From Lachnospiraceae bacterium (GTDB taxonomy: Bacteria > Bacillota > Clostridia > Lachnospirales > Lachnospiraceae): a DNA stretch of 64,000 nucleotides. This document shows, piece by piece, positions 55,030 to 64,000 of the stretch. How positions within the stretch are numbered: the first letter of the stretch is position 1; every line of letters begins with the position of its first letter. The notes beneath the pieces were generated by a model. It was not told where the DNA came from, searched no databases, and was given only the letters and a program-made list of their open reading frames with translations. Where the stretch lies: contig JAFSGE010000030.1 of NCBI GenBank assembly GCA_017434885.1, positions 1 through 64,000 on the forward strand, written 5' to 3'. A program made the position numbers and the translations under genes.

Positions 55030-55950
55030 ATGGAATATGACATCATTACCCGGATGAATGATAAATACATGAAAATGAGTAAGGGGCATAAGGCAATAGC
55101 CGCTTACATTTCAGACAATTATGATCAGGCAGTGTTTATGACTGCGGCAAAGCTTGGAGAGACTGTAGGAGTCAGTGAGTCTACTGTTGTGCGTTTCGCA
55201 ACGGGGCTTGGATATGACGGTTATCCTGAATTTCAGAAAGCACTGGAAGGATGGGTAAAAAATAAACTGAACTCTGTGCAAAAGATGGATGCCAAGTATG
55301 GAAAGAGCACGCAGTCAGAAATCTTAAATTCTGTATTGAGCGCAGATATTGAAAAAATACAGGACACCATTGTAAATTTGGATGCAGTTGCTTTTGAAGC
55401 TGCCGTGAATATTATATTGGAGGCGGAGACAGTTTATTTGGTCGGTGTAAGAAGCTGTGAACCGTTGGCGGATTTTTTGCATTTTTATCTGAATATGATT
55501 AGGGGAAATGTAGTTTTAGTGAAGACCACCAGTGTGACGGAAATGTTTGAGCAGATGATCCGCATTGGCGCAAAAGATGCAATTATCGGTATCAGCTTCC
55601 CGAGATATTCCATGAGAACATTAAAAGCAATGGAATTTGCAAATGACAGAAATGCCAAGGTAATTACCATCACCGACAGTATCCATTCTCCCATGAACCT
55701 ATATTCTTCCTGTAATCTTCTTGCAAGAAGCGATATGGTTTCTATTGTGGATTCACTTGTGGCACCACTTAGTGTGATTAATGCACTTGTTGTGGCACTT
55801 TGCCTAAAACAGCCTGAGCAAGTGAAACAAAACTTAGAGACCTTGGAAGACGTATGGAACAATTATCAGGTTTATTTAAATGACGAAATTAATTTTATCG
55901 ATGAAGAACCCATGCTGAATTATTCGTTGATAAAGGCAGAAGAAGAGTGA
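55030..55950 (+). CDS. MurR/RpiR family regulator
   Basis: A 306-residue protein. The N-terminal helix-turn-helix (AAKLGETVGVSESTVVRFATGLGYDGYPEFQKAL) matches RpiR. The SIS domain at about 120-260 binds phosphorylated sugars in the family (VYLVGVRSCEPLADFLHFYLN, GISFPRYSMRTLKAMEFA). No sugar-catabolism gene is adjacent, so its target is unknown. It overlaps nothing but its end abuts the flavoprotein gene. Confidence 0.9.
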   Translation: MEYDIITRMNDKYMKMSKGHKAIAAYISDNYDQAVFMTAAKLGETVGVSESTVVRFATGLGYDGYPEFQKALEGWVKNKLNSVQKMDAKYGKSTQSEILNSVLSADIEKIQDTIVNLDAVAFEAAVNIILEAETVYLVGVRSCEPLADFLHFYLNMIRGNVVLVKTTSVTEMFEQMIRIGAKDAIIGISFPRYSMRTLKAMEFANDRNAKVITITDSIHSPMNLYSSCNLLARSDMVSIVDSLVAPLSVINALVVALCLKQPEQVKQNLETLEDVWNNYQVYLNDEINFIDEEPMLNYSLIKAEEE

Positions 55951-55973
55951 CAGGAAAGGCAACCGTTTGGCAG

Positions 55974-57227
55974 ATGAAAAATGTAGTAATAATTGGTGCC
56001 GGAGCAGCGGGAATGATGGCAGCCATCGCGGCGGCAGATAAAGGGGCAAGAGTAACGTTACTGGAACAAAATGAAAAGACAGGAAAGAAAGTTTTCATTA
56101 CGGGAAAAGGCAGATGTAATATTACCAATGCCTGTGACAGTGAGGCATTTTTTGACAATGTCATCAGTAACGGAAAATTTTTATACAGTGCATTTTACCA
56201 AATGGACAATCAGGCAGTTATCCGATTTTTTGAAGATGCGGGATGCAAGTGCAAAGAAGAAAGAGGAGAACGGATTTTTCCGGTCTCTGATCATTCTTCC
56301 GATGTGATTGCGGCACTGAATCGTCAAATGGCAAGAAGAAATGTAGAGGTACGTCTGCATACCAGAGTAAAGGAGTTGCTTACAGAAGCGGAAGAAAGCG
56401 GCACAAAGGTGGTAGGTGTTGTATTGTCTGACGGAAGCAAATTGCAGGCAGACAGGGTCATTATTGCCACCGGTGGGAAATCTTATGAAGCTACAGGCTC
56501 TACGGGAGACGGTTACCGGTTTGCACAGGAACTCGGACATACGATAAAAGAGATAAAGCCGGCACTGGTTCCTTTTACCATAAAAGAAAGCTGGTGCATG
56601 GAAATGCAGGGACTGGCACTGAAAAATGTGTCGGTGCTTTTGCAAAGCGGAAAGAAAAAAATCTATGAAGGCTTCGGCGAAATGTTGTTTACCCATTTTG
56701 GGGTGAGTGGCCCGCTGATACTCAGTGCAAGCAGCCATTACGTGAAAAAATACGCAGGGCAGGAAGTGAGCCTCAGCATTGATTTAAAACCGGCACTTAC
56801 CAGGGAACAACTGGATAAAAGGATTCTGAGAGATTTTGAGGAAAATAAAAATAAGCAGTTCAAGAACAGCATTGACGGACTTCTTCCATCAAAGATGATA
56901 CCTGTTATCATAAAATTATCGGGAATATCTCCTGAAAAGAAAGTAAATGAAATTACAAAGGAAGAAAGAGTGGCTCTGGTAGATTTACTAAAAAATCTGA
57001 CCATGCAGGTGACAGGCACAAGAGATTTTAAAGAGGCTATTATCACGCAGGGCGGTGTTCATGTAAAAGAAGTGAATCCGTCCACTATGGAATCCAAATT
57101 AGTAAAAAACTTGTACTTTGCAGGAGAAGTACTTGATTTGGATGCAGTGACAGGTGGCTTTAATTTACAGATAGCATGGTCTACCGGTTATCTGGCAGGA
57201 ATAAGTGCAGCAGAGGAGGAACAATAA
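55974..57227 (+). CDS. HI0933-like flavoprotein (NAD(P)/FAD-dependent oxidoreductase)
   Basis: A 417-residue protein of the YhiN/HI0933 family. An FAD Rossmann motif VVIIGAGAAGMMAA is at the start, then TGKGRCNITNAC, typical of the family, and the C-terminal TGGFNLQIAWSTGYLAG. The reaction is not known. A GTG at 55947 overlaps the preceding gene; ATG 55974 gives the usual N-terminus. It ends one base into the cmk start. Confidence 0.88.
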   Translation: MKNVVIIGAGAAGMMAAIAAADKGARVTLLEQNEKTGKKVFITGKGRCNITNACDSEAFFDNVISNGKFLYSAFYQMDNQAVIRFFEDAGCKCKEERGERIFPVSDHSSDVIAALNRQMARRNVEVRLHTRVKELLTEAEESGTKVVGVVLSDGSKLQADRVIIATGGKSYEATGSTGDGYRFAQELGHTIKEIKPALVPFTIKESWCMEMQGLALKNVSVLLQSGKKKIYEGFGEMLFTHFGVSGPLILSASSHYVKKYAGQEVSLSIDLKPALTREQLDKRILRDFEENKNKQFKNSIDGLLPSKMIPVIIKLSGISPEKKVNEITKEERVALVDLLKNLTMQVTGTRDFKEAIITQGGVHVKEVNPSTMESKLVKNLYFAGEVLDLDAVTGGFNLQIAWSTGYLAGISAAEEEQ

Positions 57228-57883
57228 TGAGTTATCAGATTGCGATAGACGGTCCCGCAGGGGCAGGCAAAAGCACCATTGCCAAGCGCGTGGCGAAGGA
57301 AAAAGGATTTATATACGTAGATACGGGAGCAATGTACCGTGCAATGGCATATTTTTTCATTACAGAAAATATAAAGCCTGATGATGAGGTGGCTATTGAA
57401 ACAAAGTGTGGTGAGGCAGATATTACTATCTGTTATGAAAACGGGGAACAGGTAGTCTTATTAAACGGGAAAAATGTAAACGGAGTTATCCGTACGGAAG
57501 AAGTAGGGAATATGGCTTCTGCAACCAGTAAATATCCTAAGGTAAGGGAGCGACTCACAGCATTACAAAAAGAACTTGCTGAGAGAGAAAATGTAGTGAT
57601 GGACGGAAGAGATATCGGAACCTGCGTATTGCCCGGTGCAGATGTGAAAGTTTATCTGACTGCAAGTGCAAAGGTACGTGCAAAACGTCGGTTTGATGAG
57701 CTTGCAGCAAAAGGGGAAGTTTGTGACATAAGTAAAATTGAGGAAGATATTATAAAGCGTGATGAGCAGGATATGAACAGACCTATTGCACCGCTTCGGC
57801 AGGCAGAGGACGCTGTGCTGGTGGATTCTTCTGAAATGAGTATTGATGAAGTGGTTGAGAAGATTATGAGCCTGTGCGTGTGA
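57227..57883 (+). CDS. cmk: Cytidylate kinase
   Basis: Phosphorylates CMP and dCMP. It has 218 residues with the P-loop IDGPAGAGKST at 7-17, DTGAMYRAMA, the CMP-binding DGRDIGTCVLPGADVK and RDEQDMNRPIAPL. It overlaps the flavoprotein stop by one base and is followed by ispH and rpsA, a conserved clostridial order. Confidence 0.97.
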   Translation: MSYQIAIDGPAGAGKSTIAKRVAKEKGFIYVDTGAMYRAMAYFFITENIKPDDEVAIETKCGEADITICYENGEQVVLLNGKNVNGVIRTEEVGNMASATSKYPKVRERLTALQKELAERENVVMDGRDIGTCVLPGADVKVYLTASAKVRAKRRFDELAAKGEVCDISKIEEDIIKRDEQDMNRPIAPLRQAEDAVLVDSSEMSIDEVVEKIMSLCV

Positions 57884-57940
57884 TTTTTCTGAGCAGATGT
57901 GAATACGTATGTTAGAAAAAAGAGTGACAAGGAGTAGTGT

Positions 57941-58789
57941 ATGGAAGTAATTTTGGCAAAAAGTGCCGGTTTCTGCTTCGGTGTCAAGCGTGCAGTGGAG
58001 CGCGTTTATGAGCAGACCGGTTCCGACAAAAAAATATATACATTCGGACCGATTATTCATAATGAAGAAGTAGTCAAAGACTTGGAAGAAAAGGGTGTTT
58101 CCGTGATTGAAACGGAGGAAGAACTTGCTGTACTTGAGGAAGGAACCATTGTGATTCGCTCGCATGGTGTTCCCAAGAAAATATATGACCTGATAGAGTC
58201 AAAGGGACTGGAGTGTGTGGACGCAACCTGTCCTTTTGTAAAGCGGATTCATAAAATTGTGGAAAAAGAAAGTGCACAGGGAAGCGAAATTGTAATTATC
58301 GGTAATGCGGGACATCCGGAAGTAGAAGGAATCATGGGATGGGCAAGCACACCGGCAACCGTGATTGAGTCGGTAGAAGAAGCCGGGAAATATGAGCCGG
58401 AAAGCGGGCGGAGTGTATGTGTTGTGTCTCAGACGACATTTAACTACAACAAATTTAAAGAATTAGTTGAAATTTTTGAAAAAAAAGGTTACAATGTTAA
58501 TGTTGTAAATACTATCTGTAATGCAACAGAAGAAAGACAGACAGAGGCAGGCGAAATTGCTGCTAAAGTTGACGCAATGATAATAATAGGTGGAAAGCAC
58601 AGCTCGAATACCCGAAAACTATACGAAATTTGCAGTGAGAAGTGTTCCTCCACATATTTTATACAAACACTGGATGATTTGCATTTGGATTTACCGAAGG
58701 ATGCTTCTCTGGTGGGAATTACTGCGGGGGCTTCCACCCCCAACAATATTATCGAGGAGGTTCAAAATTATGTCCGAATTAACTTTTGA
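57941..58789 (+). CDS. ispH: 4-hydroxy-3-methylbut-2-enyl diphosphate reductase
   Basis: Last enzyme of the MEP isoprenoid pathway, with a [4Fe-4S] cluster held by three cysteines: C12 in GFCFGVKRA, the one in DATCPFV near 97, and the one in TICNATEERQ near 193. The catalytic glutamate is in HPEVEGIMGW near 126. It has 282 residues. Its last 20 nt overlap rpsA in another frame. In many clostridia the two are fused into one protein. Confidence 0.96.
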   Translation: MEVILAKSAGFCFGVKRAVERVYEQTGSDKKIYTFGPIIHNEEVVKDLEEKGVSVIETEEELAVLEEGTIVIRSHGVPKKIYDLIESKGLECVDATCPFVKRIHKIVEKESAQGSEIVIIGNAGHPEVEGIMGWASTPATVIESVEEAGKYEPESGRSVCVVSQTTFNYNKFKELVEIFEKKGYNVNVVNTICNATEERQTEAGEIAAKVDAMIIIGGKHSSNTRKLYEICSEKCSSTYFIQTLDDLHLDLPKDASLVGITAGASTPNNIIEEVQNYVRINF

Positions 58790-59933
58790 ACAAATGTTGG
58801 AAGAATCATTAAAGACAATACATACAGGAGAGGTAGTTGAAGGTACAGTCATTGATGTTAAGCCTGAAGAAATCATTCTTAACATTGGCTATAAGTCTGA
58901 TGGTATTTTAACCAGAAACGAATATACCAATGAGCCCAATGTTGACTTGACAACTGTTGCTAAGCCGGGTGATACCATGGAAGTTAAAATCCTTAAGGTA
59001 AACGATGGCGAAGGACAGGTTCTCTTAACTTACAAGAGACTGGCTGCTGACAGAGGCAACAAGAAAATTGAAGAAGCATTCAATAATAAAGAAGTACTTA
59101 CAGCTAAAGTTTCCCAGGTATTGGAAGGCGGCTTAAGCGTGGTTGTGGATGAAGTGAGAATCTTTATCCCTGCAAGTCTTGTTTCTGATGTATACGAGAA
59201 GGATTTATCCAAATACGCAGGACAGGAAATTCAGTTTGTAATCAGCGAATACAACCCTAAGAGAAGAAGATATATCGGTGACCGCAGACAGCTTCTTACA
59301 GCTGAAAAGGCAGAAGCACAGAAGAAACTTTTTGAAAGCATTCAGGTTGGCGATGTTGTAGAAGGAACTGTTAAGAACGTAACTGATTTCGGTGCATTTA
59401 TTGACATCGGCGGTGCAGACGGACTTCTTCATATTTCCGAAATGTCTTGGGGACGTGTTGAAAATCCCAAGAAGGTATTCAAAGTTGGCGATACCGTTAA
59501 GGCATTCATTAAAGAAATCACAGGAACCAAGATTGCACTCAGTCTTAAATTTGATGATGCAAATCCTTGGAAAGATGCTGCTGTTAAGTATGCAGTTGGC
59601 AATGTTGTAACCGGTAAGGTTGCGAGAATGACAGATTTTGGTGCTTTTGTTGAGTTGGAGACAGGCGTAGATGCATTACTTCATGTATCTCAGATTTCCA
59701 AAGAGCATATCGAAAAGCCTGCAGACGTGCTTAAAGTTGGCGAAGAAGTAACAGCAAAGGTTGTTGACTTCAACGAAGATGACAAGAAAATCAGCTTAAG
59801 CGTTAAGGCTATGTTTGCTCCCGAACCCGAAGAAGCAGCAGAAGAGGAAGCTGTAGCCGCAGAAGAAGATGCAGATGTTGTATCTGTTGATATTGAAGCA
59901 GTAATTGCAAGCGAAGCAGCTGAAGAAGAATAA
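58770..59933 (+). CDS. rpsA: S1 RNA-binding domain protein (ribosomal S1-like)
   Basis: A 387-residue protein with four S1 domains at about 17-88, 104-170, 190-260 and 275-345; the last two are canonical (GTVKNVTDFGAFIDIGGADGLLHIS). The C-terminal 40 residues are acidic. A GAGGAGG site inside the end of ispH lies 10 nt before ATG 58770, and the reading frame upstream of it is only ispH shadow. It may act as S1 or as a translation/RNA-stability factor. Confidence 0.9.
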   Translation: MSELTFEQMLEESLKTIHTGEVVEGTVIDVKPEEIILNIGYKSDGILTRNEYTNEPNVDLTTVAKPGDTMEVKILKVNDGEGQVLLTYKRLAADRGNKKIEEAFNNKEVLTAKVSQVLEGGLSVVVDEVRIFIPASLVSDVYEKDLSKYAGQEIQFVISEYNPKRRRYIGDRRQLLTAEKAEAQKKLFESIQVGDVVEGTVKNVTDFGAFIDIGGADGLLHISEMSWGRVENPKKVFKVGDTVKAFIKEITGTKIALSLKFDDANPWKDAAVKYAVGNVVTGKVARMTDFGAFVELETGVDALLHVSQISKEHIEKPADVLKVGEEVTAKVVDFNEDDKKISLSVKAMFAPEPEEAAEEEAVAAEEDADVVSVDIEAVIASEAAEEE

Positions 59934-59954
59934 AAATAAGGTCCGGTGATAGCC

Positions 59955-60737
59955 ATGGCATATGATTATGAGAAATTCAAAGACGTTGTTTTTCAAATGA
60001 CAAAAATTGACTTAAATGCATATAAAGAACGTCAGATGAAAAGGCGAATTGATTCCCTGATTACAAAGCATGGTTATAAGGGATATGAAGATTATGTGAG
60101 TGCACTGAGGACAGACCGTGCAATGTTTGAGGAATTTGTTACTTACCTCACCATCAATGTTTCGGAATTTTACAGAAATCCTGAGCAATGGCAGGTAATG
60201 GAGAAGGATATCGTTCCTGAACTTATCGGTAAATTCGGTAAGACATTGAAAATATGGAGCGCAGCCTGTTCTACAGGAGATGAACCGTATTCACTGGTAA
60301 TGGCGCTTTCGAGACATATTCCTTTGAACATGATTCATATTACGGCTACTGACTTGGACAAGCAGGTAATTGCCAAGGCAAAAGTAGGCTTGTACAATGA
60401 AAAAAGTATTGCAGCAGTGCCGGAAGACCTTAAAAAGAAGTATTTTACCAAGGTAGGGCTTTCTTATCAGATTTCTGATGAGATTAAATCCAGAGTAGAG
60501 TTTAAAGAACATAATCTGTTGGATAATAATTTCCCCACAGGTTATCACATGATAGTGTGTCGGAATGTTCTGATATATTTTACGGAAGAAGCTAAGGACG
60601 AAGTGTTCAGAAAATTTTATACATCCCTTGCGCCGGGTGGAGTATTATTCATCGGAAGCACGGAGCAGATTATTAATCACAGAGAAATGGGATATGACCG
60701 TAAAAGTTCATTCTACTATGAAAAACCTGCAAAATAA
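59955..60737 (+). CDS. cheR: CheR-type chemoreceptor methyltransferase
   Basis: A 260-residue SAM-dependent enzyme that methylates receptor glutamates. The N-terminal helical domain (AYKERQMKRRIDSLITKHGY) and the SAM site (IWSAACSTGDEPYSL) with IVCRNVLIYF are clear. No cheA, cheB, cheW or receptor gene is nearby; it sits 21 nt after rpsA and probably shares its transcript. A GTG at 59946 is the alternative start. Confidence 0.93.
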   Translation: MAYDYEKFKDVVFQMTKIDLNAYKERQMKRRIDSLITKHGYKGYEDYVSALRTDRAMFEEFVTYLTINVSEFYRNPEQWQVMEKDIVPELIGKFGKTLKIWSAACSTGDEPYSLVMALSRHIPLNMIHITATDLDKQVIAKAKVGLYNEKSIAAVPEDLKKKYFTKVGLSYQISDEIKSRVEFKEHNLLDNNFPTGYHMIVCRNVLIYFTEEAKDEVFRKFYTSLAPGGVLFIGSTEQIINHREMGYDRKSSFYYEKPAK

Positions 60738-60756
60738 GGTATAAGATAAGTATCAT

Positions 60757-60784
60757 AAGAGGTATCCATCAGGATACCTCTTTG
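60757..60784 (+). terminator. Intrinsic terminator after cheR
   Basis: AGAGGTATCC (60758-60767) pairs with GGATACCTCT (60772-60781) around ATCA, followed by TT. Confidence 0.75.
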
Positions 60785-60844
60785 CTATATATGGCGGAGA
60801 AGAAGTGATATAAAGAAACAAAACAGAAAGGTTGGAAAACAGTA

Positions 60845-62068
60845 ATGAAGGGAATTATTAAAAAATGGAATTCAATTAGTTTGATTCTGCGAATTGCAAT
60901 CGGACTTGTGCTGGGTGCGCTTTTAGGGGTACTTATTCCGAATGTAACAGCACTTACAGTACTTGGAGATGTGTTTGTAGGTGCGCTTAAAGCGATTGCA
61001 CCGGTACTTGTATTTGTTCTTGTTTTAAGCTCAGTTGCAAATGCCAAAGGAGGCGTAGGTAAAAGATTCAGAACAGTAGTAATTTTGTATATGTTAAGTA
61101 CTTGTCTGGCGGCGTTTACGGCTGTTATAGCATGCTTTGCATTTCCGGTTACTATTCAGCTTACAGATGCGGTAGATAACACAGCACCGGGAGGAATTGG
61201 AGAGGTGCTTGGTAATCTGCTTACAAATATGGTGCAGAATCCGGTAACAGCCATCGCAAACGGAAATTATATCGGTATTTTGACATGGGCGATTATTTTT
61301 GGTCTCGCCATGAAGCAGCTTGCTTCTGACAATACAAAGAAAATTGCAGTTGATTTGTCTGATGTAGTTTCTCAGGCAGTGCGCTGGATTATTAATCTTG
61401 CGCCTTTCGGAATTTTTGGTCTTGTATTTGCATCTGTATCAACAAACGGACTTGAAATTTTTACAGAGTACGGAAAGTTATTGTTGTTACTTGTAGGCTG
61501 TATGTTGGTAGTGGCACTTGTAGTAGACCCGCTTATCGTGTTTATCTGCCTCAGAAGAAATCCTTATCCTCTTGTATTTAAGTGCTTTAAGGAGAGTGGT
61601 GTGACAGCATTCTTTACCAGAAGTTCAGCGGCAAATATTCCGATTAACATGAATCTTTGTGAAAAACTGGGATTGGAAAAAGACTTCTATTCTGTATCTA
61701 TCCCTCTCGGAGCAACTATTAATATGGACGGTGCGGCAATTACCATTACAGTTATGGCACTTACCGTGGCAAATACCATGGGTATCTCCGTAGATATTCC
61801 TACGGCATTTATTTTGGCAGTTATTGCTACACTTGGTGCTTGTGGTGCATCCGGTGTTGCAGGTGGTTCTTTATTGTTAATTCCTATGGCATGCTCACTG
61901 TTTGGCATTGGCAATGATATCGCTATGCAGGCTGTAGCAGTAGGATTTATTATCGGCGTAGTTCAAGATTCTTTAGAAACTGCAATTAATTCTTCCGGTG
62001 ACGTTATGTTTGCGGCAACAGCAGAGTTTATGGAGTGGAAGAAACAGGGCAAGGAAGTTAAGTTTTAG
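60845..62068 (+). CDS. sstT: Sodium:serine/threonine symporter
   Basis: A 407-residue DAACS-family transporter with about 8 membrane helices and two re-entrant loops. It shows TRSSAANIPINMN (the serine-rich loop), NMDGAAITITVMALTVA, ASGVAGGSLLLIPMA and the final QDSLETAINSSGD, close to SstT. It likely imports serine and threonine with sodium. A single-gene unit between two terminators. Confidence 0.9.
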   Translation: MKGIIKKWNSISLILRIAIGLVLGALLGVLIPNVTALTVLGDVFVGALKAIAPVLVFVLVLSSVANAKGGVGKRFRTVVILYMLSTCLAAFTAVIACFAFPVTIQLTDAVDNTAPGGIGEVLGNLLTNMVQNPVTAIANGNYIGILTWAIIFGLAMKQLASDNTKKIAVDLSDVVSQAVRWIINLAPFGIFGLVFASVSTNGLEIFTEYGKLLLLLVGCMLVVALVVDPLIVFICLRRNPYPLVFKCFKESGVTAFFTRSSAANIPINMNLCEKLGLEKDFYSVSIPLGATINMDGAAITITVMALTVANTMGISVDIPTAFILAVIATLGACGASGVAGGSLLLIPMACSLFGIGNDIAMQAVAVGFIIGVVQDSLETAINSSGDVMFAATAEFMEWKKQGKEVKF

Positions 62069-62080
62069 CTGGGATGAGGA

Positions 62081-62119
62081 AAGGTGACCGGAGCAGATGC
62101 TCGGTCACCTTAATTTTTT
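62081..62119 (+). terminator. Intrinsic terminator after sstT
   Basis: AAGGTGACC pairs with GGTCACCTT with an inner GAGC/GCTC stem, followed by AATTTTTT. Confidence 0.9.
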
Positions 62120-62154
62120 GTTTTCAAGTCCAATAAGCCGGATGGCCTTGGTAT

Positions 62155-63258
62155 TTACGGTTGCACCGCCATAATATTCAGTACATGGCTGGCATAATCA
62201 GAAAACAGCTGTCTGTTTTTCTTAATCTCGTCGGTAAGTTCAAAGAACAAATCGTTCGTCTTATATTCCCTTTTAAAGAAAGGCTCTACAAGTACGTCCC
62301 ACTGTGGAAGATAACAGGAAAACTTGCGTGTATAACAGGTCGCTGCGGTTGCCTGCTCGCGGTATTCTTTATCCACAAAAGAGGCAATAGACTTATGCAT
62401 GGCAGCGTCCTCGGTGGGAAGGTAGTAGTAATCCTTATAATTTGCGTAGTAATATTTCAGTTCTTCTTCATAAATAGGAATAATCAAGGTGCCTTCGTAT
62501 CCTTCACCCTTAAAATGGCATCCTTTTGCCATGGCAGTTACCGGAGAGGGAAGCGGTGATGAAAAAACAAGCTTCATCAGAAGTTCTTTCCGGGGAATGC
62601 CGTGAATATCATTGTAGTAATTGGCTTGTACCTTGCGTGCTTTGATATTGCAGTTAAACAAATCATAATAGGAAAGGATTGGAAGAATTTCAAGCATACC
62701 TTTCATATCGTCTGAGTTGTGCAGAAGGAGTAAATGGTACAAATTGTAATCGTGTGAAGTGAGATAATCATTATATACATTGATTAATTCACCGCCGCTG
62801 TAGGTGTCTTCTCGCTCAATATTTAAAAAGTATTCAAGGGTTTTCTGCTTACAGTTGGGAAGCTTTAAAAAGCTCTTGTAAGGAGCAATTCGCCTGTATA
62901 TATCGATTCCTTCGAAATTACCGAAATGATAGGGTAAATCATAAAATCTGATTTTTTGTTTCAGATAAGGCAAATCAAAGGTGTTGCCGTTAAAATGCAT
63001 TAAGTAGGAAAAACCTTCCGCAAAAGTGAAGAACGCCTTGATTAACTCAGGCTCTTCTTCGGGAGACTGGGCAAACCACTGTTTTATCTGCCAGTTCCCT
63101 TCACTGAAAAAAGCACAGCCGATAAGATAGAGCTGTGAACTTGATGCGGTAAGGCCGGTGGTTTCAATATCTAAAAAAAGAATCTTCTCCAAAGGTGCCA
63201 GACGCTCTAAGGGATATTTCAAAGAAAAATTATTTAAAATGATTTCTTCTGTTTTCAT
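62155..63258 (-). CDS. YprB-like RNase H-fold exonuclease
   Basis: A 367-residue protein. The DEDD exonuclease pattern is visible: LFLDIETTGL near 28-37, HFNGNTFDLPYLKQK near 93-107, and a final LLLLHNSDDMKGM near 187-199. The C-terminal 160 residues, with few motifs, are typical of the YprB clade. It probably cuts nucleic acid from the 3' end, but no substrate is known. GGAGGT precedes the ATG. It converges on sstT and diverges from rnfC. Confidence 0.85.
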   Translation of the reverse strand: MKTEEIILNNFSLKYPLERLAPLEKILFLDIETTGLTASSSQLYLIGCAFFSEGNWQIKQWFAQSPEEEPELIKAFFTFAEGFSYLMHFNGNTFDLPYLKQKIRFYDLPYHFGNFEGIDIYRRIAPYKSFLKLPNCKQKTLEYFLNIEREDTYSGGELINVYNDYLTSHDYNLYHLLLLHNSDDMKGMLEILPILSYYDLFNCNIKARKVQANYYNDIHGIPRKELLMKLVFSSPLPSPVTAMAKGCHFKGEGYEGTLIIPIYEEELKYYYANYKDYYYLPTEDAAMHKSIASFVDKEYREQATAATCYTRKFSCYLPQWDVLVEPFFKREYKTNDLFFELTDEIKKNRQLFSDYASHVLNIMAVQP

Positions 63259-63403
63259 AGTACCTCCAAATACAATTCTGACATTTTATGCAAAATAAAA
63301 AGAATTATATATAAGTTTAGCACATTTTTAGATTTTGCAGTAGTATTTTCGACAAAAAAATAGTATATTTATCTTATGATAAAAAACGGAAAGAAGGATT
63401 AAG

Positions 63404-64000
63404 ATGGCGAAATTAACTTTTGTAGGAGGAATTCATCCTTATGATGGTAAGGACTTGTCCAAAGATAAGCCTATCAAAGAGGTTCTGCCGAAAGGTGATT
63501 TGGTATACCCTCTTTCACAGCATATCGGTGCGCCTGCGACGGCGATTGTAAAGAAGGGCGATAAAGTGCTGGTCGGACAGAAGATTGCAGAGGCAACAGG
63601 CTTTGTGTCCGCGCCGATTTATGCAACTGTTTCGGGAACGGTAAAAGCAGTAGAACCGAGACGTGTGGTAACCGGTGATAATGTGATGAGTATTGTGGTT
63701 GAGAACGACGGTGCTTATGAAGAGGTAGAGTGGCCGGCGGTGAAGCCTTTTGAAGAACTTACCAGAGAAGAGAAAATTGATATGATTAAGGAGGCAGGTA
63801 TTGTTGGTATGGGCGGTGCCGGATTCCCTACCTTTATCAAGCTTTCTCCCAAGGAACCGGAAAAAATAGAATATGTCATTGTAAACTGTGCGGAATGTGA
63901 ACCTTATCTGACTTCCGACTATCGCAAGATGATGGAAGAACCTGAAAAATTGATTGGTGGTTTAAAGGTTTCTCTCAGTTTGTTTGAAAATGCAAGGGGC
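63404..64000 (+). CDS. rnfC: Rnf complex subunit RnfC, partial (5' end)
   Basis: The first 199 codons are in the window and it runs off the end. It starts MAKLTFVGGIHPYDGKDLSK, then QHIGAPATAIVKKGDKVLVGQKIAE (biotinyl-like fold), and the NADH/FMN-binding GIVGMGGAGFPTFIKL and VNCAECEPYLTSDYR segment. RnfC is the NADH-binding subunit of the ferredoxin:NAD sodium- or proton-pumping Rnf complex. AAGAAGGATT is the ribosome site. It likely starts an rnf operon beyond the window. Confidence 0.92.
   Translation, partial: MAKLTFVGGIHPYDGKDLSKDKPIKEVLPKGDLVYPLSQHIGAPATAIVKKGDKVLVGQKIAEATGFVSAPIYATVSGTVKAVEPRRVVTGDNVMSIVVENDGAYEEVEWPAVKPFEELTREEKIDMIKEAGIVGMGGAGFPTFIKLSPKEPEKIEYVIVNCAECEPYLTSDYRKMMEEPEKLIGGLKVSLSLFENARG

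Overview
The window looks like a chromosomal segment of an anaerobic Gram-positive bacterium of the Lachnospiraceae (Clostridia). The evidence is moderate-to-low GC with strong GGAGG ribosome sites, single-chain GlyQS, the scpA-scpB-dacF and era-yqzL-recO orders, an ispH/rpsA overlap next to cmk, a fused two-ATPase 2-hydroxyacyl-CoA dehydratase activase beside a DUF4317 gene, Rpn/PD-(D/E)XK proteins, and the start of an rnf operon. No rRNA, tRNA, CRISPR array or prophage was seen. The species assignment is inference.

Layout. 1-1349 is an ISL3-family insertion sequence lying 6 nt beyond the stop of the DUF4317 gene. 1356-6726 (minus) is the DUF4317/activase pair. 7019-9167 holds a rhomboid-like membrane protein with a zinc ribbon, a shortened sigma-like protein and an unrecognised protein. 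9168-9479 carries a strong promoter, three hairpins and a terminator that look like an independent small RNA gene. 9480-20145 is housekeeping: M16C peptidase, DUF4349 lipoprotein, era, yqzL, recO, a lipoprotein, glyQS and alaS. 20206-27241 has rpsU (58 codons), two D,D-carboxypeptidases, a phosphoesterase, deoC, scpA, scpB and an asparaginase. 27271-32727 is a biotin-dependent carboxyltransferase/sodium-pump operon with two different carboxyltransferases, one biotin carrier, and OadG- and OadB-like membrane subunits.

32766-36274 is an accessory stretch: an AT-rich orphan lipoprotein, an NYN/OST-HTH protein, and a divergent XRE regulator/secreted protein pair with repeated TAGCAT motifs in the promoter. 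36294-52838 is a surface polysaccharide locus. It has two multi-pass GT-C enzymes, a polyprenyl-phosphate-type GT2, a GlfT2-like galactofuranosyltransferase, UDP-galactopyranose mutase, an FrhB/pyruvyl-transferase fusion, a hexapeptide acyltransferase, a Wzm/Wzt-type ABC exporter and two more glycosyltransferases. Together these suggest a galactofuranose-containing, possibly pyruvylated polymer exported by an ABC transporter. Part of the locus is conspicuously AT-rich, and it is bracketed by two Rpn-type nuclease genes whose C-terminal coiled coils are built from tandem DNA repeats; the first of these has a frameshift.

54331-60737 returns to core functions: a TetR regulator with a palindromic operator, an RpiR-type regulator, an HI0933-like flavoprotein, cmk, ispH, rpsA and a lone cheR. 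The window ends with sstT, a YprB-like nuclease (minus) and the 5' part of rnfC. The features most worth following up are the small RNA candidate at 9264-9371, the shortened sigma-like protein, the two-carboxyltransferase operon, the FrhB/pyruvyl-transferase fusion inside the galactofuranose locus, and the repeat-tailed Rpn proteins.
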